A stretch of 19,621 nt of DNA, from NCBI GenBank assembly GCA_017418765.1, contig JAFOMV010000006.1, positions 1 through 19,621 on the forward strand, read 5' to 3'. The notes beneath the pieces are model-generated. The model saw only the letters and a program-made list of their open reading frames with translations, was not told the DNA's origin and did not search any database. Source of the DNA: Ruminococcus sp. Lineage in GTDB: Bacteria > Bacillota_A > Clostridia > Oscillospirales > Ruminococcaceae. Positions within the stretch are counted from its first letter, which is position 1; every line of letters begins with the position of its first letter. A program made the position numbers and the translations under genes. This document shows, piece by piece, positions 14,844 to 19,621 of this stretch.

Positions 14844-15599
14844 TTATTCATTGTCCTCGTAATATACCATAGCTATTACCGTGATGTTGTCCTTGCAGCC
14901 TGTTTCGAGCGATTTCCGGACAAGCTTTATAAGCCTCTCTTTAAGCGGCTCAGGGTACTCAAGTATCTCCTCTATGTCAAGAGGCGAAACACAGTCAGAA
15001 AGCCCGTCTGTACACAGCAGCAGTATGTCGCCGTATTCCATACCATCCAGTGGGATGAAGTCTATCTGAGGGTCTGATTTGAGGTTGCCGAAAACAGGGA
15101 AGATTATGTTGCGGTGAACATGGGTCTTGCGCTCCTCCATAGTTATAGAGCCTTCCTCATAGAGAAGCTGCACCAGTGACTGGTCACGGGATATCTGCTT
15201 TAGTTTTCCCTGACGGAAACGGTAAAGTCTTGAATCACCCACATTGAAAGTCATGATGTTCTGATCCTCGTCTACAGCAAGTCCGCAAAGGGTTGCCTGC
15301 ATATTATGGGTCTCAGGATCAGAACGGCTGTAATCCGCAAGCTTGCGGTGTATATCCAGAAGGCCGCTTTCAAGGTCAACAGTGCTGTCGTATCTAAGGT
15401 CACGCACCATTTCAAGGCACATAGCAGATGCGAGTTCACCTGAGCGTTCTCCCGAAACTCCGTCGGAAACAGCAGCTATAAACGGAGCGTGGATGGTCTG
15501 CTCGGATATTCCCGAGTCGATAACATCTCTGTTTATGAGCAGTGCATCTTCATTATGAGGCATAACGCCTTTTTCAGTAATTCCGCAGCAGTAAAACAT
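14844..15599 (-). CDS. PP2C-type serine/threonine phosphatase
   Basis: 251 residues, normal for bacterial single-domain PP2C (PrpC/Stp) enzymes, which remove phosphate from Ser/Thr using two Mn/Mg ions. The metal-binding residues are visible: NED at 16-18, SDGVSG at 45-50, NVGDSRLYR at 119-127, CTDGLSD at 196-202 and KDNITV at 236-241. No membrane helix or extra domain is present. GGAGGTG lies 6 nt before the start. It is the last gene of the LCP-TatD-PP2C operon, 18 bp after tatD. These phosphatases usually pair with a PASTA kinase (PrkC) in an adjacent gene; none is present here. Confidence 0.92.
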   Translation of the reverse strand: MFYCCGITEKGVMPHNEDALLINRDVIDSGISEQTIHAPFIAAVSDGVSGERSGELASAMCLEMVRDLRYDSTVDLESGLLDIHRKLADYSRSDPETHNMQATLCGLAVDEDQNIMTFNVGDSRLYRFRQGKLKQISRDQSLVQLLYEEGSITMEERKTHVHRNIIFPVFGNLKSDPQIDFIPLDGMEYGDILLLCTDGLSDCVSPLDIEEILEYPEPLKERLIKLVRKSLETGCKDNITVIAMVYYEDNE

Positions 15600-15617
15600 A
15601 CCACACCTCCTTTTATG

Positions 15618-16397
15618 TTATTCGCTGATACCGTAGAAAGTCATTCCGTTTCTGCACGTGATATCCAGCAGCTCCTGGACATCCATGCCTTTTATTTCGG
15701 CGGCTTTCTCGGCGGTATAAGCTATCATGGAGCTGTCACAGCGTTTGCCTCTGAAAGGCACAGGCGCCATGTATGGACAGTCCGTTTCGAGAAGAAGCTT
15801 ATCCATTGGCACTTCTTCAAGCGCTTTCAGCGCTTTTTTTGCGTTTTTAAAAGTGAGAACTCCTGTGAAGCCGATGTACATTCCAAGCTTGATGATCTCT
15901 TTTGCTGTCTCGGCGGAACCGCTGAAACAGTGTACTACACCTCTCGGTCTGTGGCTTTTCAGTATACTCAGGGTATCCTCCGTAGCGTCACGGCTGTGGA
16001 TGATAACGGGCATATCTATTTCTTTTGCAAATTCGAGCTGTTCTTCAAAAAGGCGTATCTGCTTTTCCCTGTCATATCCTTCATAATGATAATCAAGGCC
16101 TATCTCGCCTACAGCTCTTTCTTTCGGATTGGAAGCGATAGTTTCCTTAACTGCATCAAGATAATTCTCAGGGCAGTCATTGGCACATTCGGGATGAAGT
16201 CCTGCCGCCGCATAAATGAAGTCATACTTTTGTGAAAGCAGCGAATTTGCCACAGTATCCTCAACATTTGAGGATGCAAGTGTCACATACCGTACGCCCT
16301 TTTCGGGGAGAGAGGATACAAGTTCATCTCTGTCCTCGTCGAAAGCATGATCGGTATAATGTGAATGGGTATCAAATATATTATGGTACATAGTCAT
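15618..16397 (-). CDS. tatD: TatD-family metal-dependent hydrolase/DNase
   Basis: 259 residues, full length. It is a TIM-barrel nuclease family member (E. coli TatD/YcfH type) with 3'-5' exonuclease or repair activity described for relatives. Metal ligands are visible: D9-T-H11-S-H13, GLHP at 67-70, E99 in GEIGLDYH, H135 in IIHSRDA, H157 in VVHCFSG, and D207 in LLETDCPYMAP, followed by FRGKR. The ATG overlaps the upstream LCP-like stop (TAATG), so translation is coupled. A second ATG two codons in (MYHNIFDTH) is equally compatible. Cytoplasmic. Confidence 0.93.
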   Translation of the reverse strand: MTMYHNIFDTHSHYTDHAFDEDRDELVSSLPEKGVRYVTLASSNVEDTVANSLLSQKYDFIYAAAGLHPECANDCPENYLDAVKETIASNPKERAVGEIGLDYHYEGYDREKQIRLFEEQLEFAKEIDMPVIIHSRDATEDTLSILKSHRPRGVVHCFSGSAETAKEIIKLGMYIGFTGVLTFKNAKKALKALEEVPMDKLLLETDCPYMAPVPFRGKRCDSSMIAYTAEKAAEIKGMDVQELLDITCRNGMTFYGISE

Positions 16398-17476
16398 TAT
16401 TCGGCAGCTGCTTCTTCTGTGGGAGCCTCCTCAGCAGGAGTTTCCTCAGGTTGTGTCTCCTCAGGAACGGTAACTATCTCGTTTTCGCCCAGAGCCTCGC
16501 CTTCTTCGAGAGGAGCATTTATAGTAGCCCTCTGCTCTGTTACAGGTTCAGCAGCCTGATCGCTGCTGTCGCTGTTATCAGCAGCAGGTGAGTCTGAGCC
16601 GAGGTTTTTGTCAGTGAAGTAATTCTCAACAATGCTCTTGATGAACTTTTCACTTGGGAGGAAGTCCTTATCAGCATCTGTACCGTCGATAGTGATGGAG
16701 AGAGCGATAGATGTACCGTTCTCGAACATATTCTTTATCGCTGTCTTGTGGTTTTTGTAGTCAACGCTGGTAACAGTTGTATCACTAATAAGGTTGATGA
16801 TAGAGTTGAAGCTTCCGTCGAAACCGTCAGCGATACGCTTGCCGTCAGCCTGGTTTATCATAGCAGCAAGGAGGGCTGCACTCTGGAGAGCACGTTCTCT
16901 TTCTCCGCCCTTGAACATTGAGTAAGTAACAAATGTCTCGATCTGTGAAGCGTTCATGTATTCGCTGCTGCCGTCACCCTTGAAGCCTGCGATATCAACG
17001 TTTACTTCATAGCTGACACCGCCGAAGATGTCACAAAGCTTTTTAAACGCAGTTGAGTCGAACTTCATGTATCTGTCGATGGTGATGCCGAAAGATTTCT
17101 GAACGAAGTCAACAGCCGAATTAGCGCCGCCTCTGTCGTATGAATCCTTCAGTCTCTGCTGAGAGCCGTCGATAAGAGATATGGTATTTGTAGGAAGTCC
17201 GATGAATACTATCTCCTTCTTTATCGGGAGCGAGCGCATGAGAATGAATGTTGATGAACATCTCTGCTCCGGTTCATCGAGTATGAGAAGAACAGTGTGG
17301 TTATCAGCATAAGATATAGTCTGACTTGTTCTCGGAGTAGGCTCAGGAGGAGCGTCAGTCTGTCCGAAACCGAAATATCGGTAAATTCCGTATGCAGCAC
17401 CTCCGACTATTATAAGGCCTATGAAGATCGTAACGAGAAAAGGAACTGCAATTGAGCCCGATTTTCTTTTTGCCAT
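16397..17476 (-). CDS. LCP (LytR-CpsA-Psr)-like membrane protein with degenerate active site
   Basis: 359 residues. A basic N-terminus is followed by one membrane helix (about 10-32) and an extracellular LCP-like domain (about 60-300). Recognisable LCP landmarks are LKDSYDRGGANSAVDFV near 109-124, FGITIDRYMKFD at 129-140 and LCDIFGGVSYEVNV at 147-160. LCP enzymes attach glycopolymers from undecaprenyl diphosphate to peptidoglycan, using a conserved Arg-Asp pair usually seen as IPRDT. Here that site reads GLPTNTIS (93-100), so the pair is missing, although ERER (192-195) may preserve part of the later Arg motif. The tail (about 300-359) is disordered and rich in Glu/Pro/Ala. The start has AAAGGAG 9 nt upstream. 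It may be a non-catalytic or altered LCP, and it heads the LCP-TatD-PP2C operon. Confidence 0.75.
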   Translation of the reverse strand: MAKRKSGSIAVPFLVTIFIGLIIVGGAAYGIYRYFGFGQTDAPPEPTPRTSQTISYADNHTVLLILDEPEQRCSSTFILMRSLPIKKEIVFIGLPTNTISLIDGSQQRLKDSYDRGGANSAVDFVQKSFGITIDRYMKFDSTAFKKLCDIFGGVSYEVNVDIAGFKGDGSSEYMNASQIETFVTYSMFKGGERERALQSAALLAAMINQADGKRIADGFDGSFNSIINLISDTTVTSVDYKNHKTAIKNMFENGTSIALSITIDGTDADKDFLPSEKFIKSIVENYFTDKNLGSDSPAADNSDSSDQAAEPVTEQRATINAPLEEGEALGENEIVTVPEETQPEETPAEEAPTEEAAAE

Positions 17477-17492
17477 GATGTATGGCTCCTTT

Positions 17493-17571
17493 CTGTAATG
17501 TTTTTTACAGATACCAAATAATTCAGGTATCTAAACTATGCGTATAAAGACGAAGCTGAAAAATATTCGTC
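17493..17571 (-). promoter_or_regulatory. Tandem stem-loops in the leader of the LCP-like gene
   Basis: Reading the - strand toward the gene, three inverted repeats occur: GACGAA/TTCGTC (17571-17566 with 17554-17549), AGATACC/GGTATCT (17532-17526 with 17515-17509) and CTGTAA/TTACAG (17510-17505 with 17498-17493). The last two share AG at 17509-17510, so they cannot both form completely. The last ends about 5 nt before the ribosome site. No convincing sigma-A promoter was found upstream. Confidence 0.35.
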
Positions 17572-17632
17572 GGAAAATGAATAAAAAAGTTTTCCAAAAT
17601 GGGGGGTTAAAAACTTGTCCGCATAACTGCGT

Positions 17633-17753
17633 TTATCAACACAGTTTTCCACATTTTCAACATTGCGGTTTCCCCGATGATGTTTAAACACAAGATTCAA
17701 CAGTCTGTTGAAAACGAACAGACATTCCACGAGAATATGAAAAATGTTGAAAT
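17633..17753. other. Cluster of DnaA-box-like 9-mers in a gene-free gap
   Basis: The 325-bp gap between the LCP-like and YpsA-like genes holds no believable gene. It does contain three tandem, same-orientation near matches to TTATCCACA: TTATCAACA (17633-17641), TTTTCCACA (17645-17653) and TTTTCAACA (17654-17662). Two more lie in opposite orientation: TGTTGAAAA (17706-17714) and TGTTGAAAT (17745-17753). Two are 8/9 matches and the rest are weaker. No dnaA, dnaN or rpmH gene is nearby. Confidence 0.35.
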
Positions 17754-17801
17754 ATGATATTGCAAATTCACAGGTTTGTGATATAATATAAAGAGGACAT
17801 T

Positions 17802-18488
17802 TCAGAAAATATTATCAAGCCCCTTGACAACGGAGCCTATGTCCTTGAAGCTTACACCTGCTTCATCCATTAGATTATAGACGTCAGAAAGCCCGAAGCT
17901 TCGCACTTTTTTGCCTTGCCTCAGAGCGTAGTTGACTGTCTGTGCAGTGCCTGAGCGTGGATTGCGCTCATCGAAAAAAGCAAGCACAGCCGCAGAGTTG
18001 TCAGCCATGTAATAATTCCGCACCTTATAGAGGTCAGCATTCGTTCCTTGTCTGCCGCTTTTGCCGTAGACCACTGATGGGTCACTGTTGAGAAGTATAA
18101 GACAGTCGGCGCTATTTTCAACATCACAGAGAAGACTCCGCACATCCTTGCGGAAAAATCGTGAATGTCTCAGGAACGGCATTGCTCCGATGAGCCTGAT
18201 ATCCTCGCTGCTCTTTTTTTTCAGCAGAACATACTCCGCAGCCCATAAGTCGGTGCCGTCAGCGAGACCGCTGAAGAAATCGGTATAGCCTTTTTCTATT
18301 GCCATATCGATATACCGGTAGAGCATAAGCCTTACCACAGCACGGGTCAGATGGATATTATCAGGGTCATCTTTATAAGGGAGTATAGCCTTTTCACGGT
18401 GTCCTGTAATACATATCGTCCGTTCGGGGCGAAGCTCCGCATTTTCAGGACTGATAAGCACAGCACCCGAATCAAGGGATGTAAGCAT
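17802..18488 (-). CDS. YpsA-like SLOG-fold protein (DUF1273 type)
   Basis: 228 residues. It shows the SLOG/YpsA pattern: TICITGHREK at 24-33, then FFSGLADGTDLWAAEYVL at 71-88 (the conserved G-x-A-x-G-x-D). After these come YGKSGRQG and KVRNYYMADNSAAVLAFF in the C-terminal half, and SGTAQTVNYALRQGKKV. SLOG proteins have a Rossmann-like fold and are thought to bind nucleotides or nucleotide-derived ligands; B. subtilis YpsA affects cell division and stress resistance. Biochemical activity is not established. The start has GGAGGTG 5 nt upstream, and a good promoter lies at 18534-18562. It is longer than YpsA (about 180 residues) mainly by an N-terminal extension of about 20 residues. It is transcribed divergently from alr. 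Confidence 0.82.
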   Translation of the reverse strand: MLTSLDSGAVLISPENAELRPERTICITGHREKAILPYKDDPDNIHLTRAVVRLMLYRYIDMAIEKGYTDFFSGLADGTDLWAAEYVLLKKKSSEDIRLIGAMPFLRHSRFFRKDVRSLLCDVENSADCLILLNSDPSVVYGKSGRQGTNADLYKVRNYYMADNSAAVLAFFDERNPRSGTAQTVNYALRQGKKVRSFGLSDVYNLMDEAGVSFKDIGSVVKGLDNIF

Positions 18489-18533
18489 GGAACACCTCCA
18501 CTATAAATAATAATATCGGAAATATCATTACCG

Positions 18534-18562
18534 ATTATACCATATTTTATTATACATTTCAA
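18534..18562 (-). promoter_or_regulatory. Sigma-A promoter of the YpsA-like gene
   Basis: On the - strand TTGAAA (18562-18557) is followed after 17 bp by a perfect TATAAT (18539-18534). Transcription would begin near 18527, about 40 bp before the start codon. Confidence 0.65.
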
Positions 18563-18584
18563 GTTATTTTTAAAATTATCTGTT

Positions 18585-18600
18585 TGCTGTCCGGACAACA
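18585..18600. promoter_or_regulatory. Palindrome between divergent ypsA-like and alr genes
   Basis: A perfect 10-bp palindrome TGTCCGGACA (18588-18597) extends to an imperfect 16-bp dyad TGCTGTCCGGACAACA. It lies upstream of the YpsA-gene promoter and 40 bp before the alr start. A dimeric regulator could bind it. No clear + strand promoter for alr was found, so its exact position relative to that promoter is unknown. Confidence 0.35.
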
Positions 18601-18639
18601 GCCTGCAAAAATATGTGTACAAATGAAAGGAAGATAAGT

Positions 18640-19621
18640 ATGAAACCTTACCTTAAAAGAGCATGGGCAGAAGTTTCGCTGCCTCAGCTGAGAAAAAATG
18701 TTGAGATAATACGAAGTCTCAATTCTGACAAGACTGAGATAATGGCAGTTGTAAAAGCCGACGCTTACGGTCACGGCGACGAGCATATCGTCCGCTGTCT
18801 CGCAAACGACTGCGGCATCAGATATTTTGCGGTGTCAAACCTCGACGAAGCCATAGCTGTACGCAAATTCGCTCCTCAGGGAGAAATACTCATTCTCGGC
18901 TACACTCCCCCCGAGTATGCACACGAGATATCGATGTACAACATCATACAGGGCGTAGTTTCAACGGAATACGCAGAAGCCCTTGTTAAAAACACTCCAC
19001 AGCCTATACGCTGCCACATAAAAATTGACACAGGCATGGGACGTATCGGTCTGAAGCATGATACTCCACAGCAGTGCGCCGCAGAAATAGCTGAGATGAT
19101 GAAGATAGACAAGCTGTCCGTCGAGGGCATATACACCCATTTTGCTGTAGCAGACAGCGATGATCCTGATAATATAGCATATACCGACAAGCAGGAGAAA
19201 TTCATCACAGATACTTACGATGTTCTCGCTGCACAGGGTATAAAGCTGCCTCATCTCCATTTCATGAACAGTGCAGCTACCTGCTACAGAAACAGCGAAA
19301 GAAGCACTCTTTCCCGTGCAGGTATCATCCTCTACGGTCTGCACCCGGATGTAAGCCTTGATATCCCCGAGGGACTTGAGCCTCTCATGGAGCTGAAAGC
19401 TGTCATCTCCCATGTCAAGACCGTCAGCAAGGGCGACTGCATAAGCTACGGCAGAACATTCAGAGCCGACCGTGAAATGCGTATAGCTACGGTAACTATC
19501 GGCTATGCTGACGGCTATTCACGCCTTCTCAGTTCAAAGGGAGAGATACTCGTTCACGGCAAGCGCTGCAAGATAACAGGCCGTGTCTGCATGGACCAGC
19601 TGATGATAGACGTTTCCGACG
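18640..19621 (+). CDS. alr: Alanine racemase, 3' end beyond the window
   Basis: The first 327 codons are present and open to the right edge; a full enzyme has about 370-390 residues. It interconverts L- and D-alanine with pyridoxal phosphate, supplying D-Ala for peptidoglycan and for D-alanylation of teichoic acids. The N-terminus reads RAWAEVSLPQLRKN. The PLP lysine is K39 in VVKADAYGHG, the phosphate/pyridine-contacting segment is IDTGMGRIG, and the second catalytic base is Tyr270 in ISYGRTFRAD. IGYADGYSRLLS and GRVCMDQLMIDVSD follow as expected. AAAGGAAG lies about 7 nt before ATG 18640. Codon use is C-rich at third positions compared with the glycopolymer cluster, fitting a core gene. Confidence 0.96.
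   Translation, partial: MKPYLKRAWAEVSLPQLRKNVEIIRSLNSDKTEIMAVVKADAYGHGDEHIVRCLANDCGIRYFAVSNLDEAIAVRKFAPQGEILILGYTPPEYAHEISMYNIIQGVVSTEYAEALVKNTPQPIRCHIKIDTGMGRIGLKHDTPQQCAAEIAEMMKIDKLSVEGIYTHFAVADSDDPDNIAYTDKQEKFITDTYDVLAAQGIKLPHLHFMNSAATCYRNSERSTLSRAGIILYGLHPDVSLDIPEGLEPLMELKAVISHVKTVSKGDCISYGRTFRADREMRIATVTIGYADGYSRLLSSKGEILVHGKRCKITGRVCMDQLMIDVSD

Noticed and set aside
15489..16235. 248-codon + strand frame opposite PP2C and TatD
   Set aside because: Antisense shadow of two well-supported - strand enzymes; the product has no family features.
17536..17730. 64-codon - strand frame in the gap before the LCP-like gene
   Set aside because: It lies across the DnaA-box-like cluster and a leader hairpin, has no ribosome site, and its product is low in protein-like character.
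17760..17787. + strand promoter TTGCAA-16-TATAAT
   Set aside because: The -35 is weak, and transcription would only run antisense to the YpsA-like gene with no + strand gene to serve; kept as chance AT-rich sequence.
1..19621. CRISPR arrays, tRNA/rRNA genes, insertion sequences, prophage or defence genes
   Set aside because: Looked for on both strands; no repeat-spacer pattern, cloverleaf, transposase motif or terminal inverted repeats of an IS were seen.

Overview
The window is a moderately AT-rich chromosomal piece. Protein style and gene content (LicD enzymes, a UDPGP-type pyrophosphorylase, an LCP-like protein, a YpsA-like protein, consensus sigma-A promoters, strong GGAGG ribosome sites) suggest a Gram-positive gut Clostridia member, most like a Ruminococcus/Oscillospiraceae relative. 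That placement is inference from protein similarity as I recall it. No rRNA, tRNA, CRISPR array, transposase or phage gene was seen.

Region 1 (1-1065) holds the terminator of an upstream unit, a consensus promoter driving a 68-residue two-helix membrane protein, and a likely 59-residue one-helix membrane protein whose ribosome site lies in a hairpin arm. It ends with the promoter and roughly 225-nt leader of the large cluster.

Region 2 (1066-12690, all +) is a surface-glycopolymer locus of the Wzx/Wzy type. In order it encodes LicD, an IspD/TarI-like cytidylyltransferase, two GT2 glycosyltransferases, a Wzy-like polymerase, a Wzx-like flippase, a second LicD, an NAD-dependent sugar epimerase/dehydratase, an acyltransferase-3, a second acyltransferase-3 broken by one base in a T run, and UDP-galactopyranose mutase. 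The likely product is a galactofuranose-containing, acylated glycan carrying phosphodiester-linked alditol (or choline-like) substituents made from a CDP-activated donor. No initiating phosphoglycosyltransferase, chain-length regulator or TarJ reductase is present, so the locus depends on genes elsewhere.

Region 3 (12691-14843) holds a UDPGP/UAP-type nucleotidyltransferase with its own promoter and terminator, a 125-residue acidic orphan protein with its own promoter, and a very strong bidirectional terminator.

Region 4 (14844-17801, all -) is a tight operon: an LCP-like membrane protein with a degenerate active-site region, a TatD-family nuclease, and a stand-alone PP2C phosphatase. Upstream of it lies a gene-free stretch with a cluster of DnaA-box-like 9-mers.

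Region 5 (17802-19621) holds a YpsA-like SLOG protein (-) diverging from alanine racemase (+), which runs off the window. Together regions 2-5 are heavy in cell-envelope functions: glycopolymer synthesis, nucleotide-sugar supply, possible polymer attachment, and D-alanine supply.
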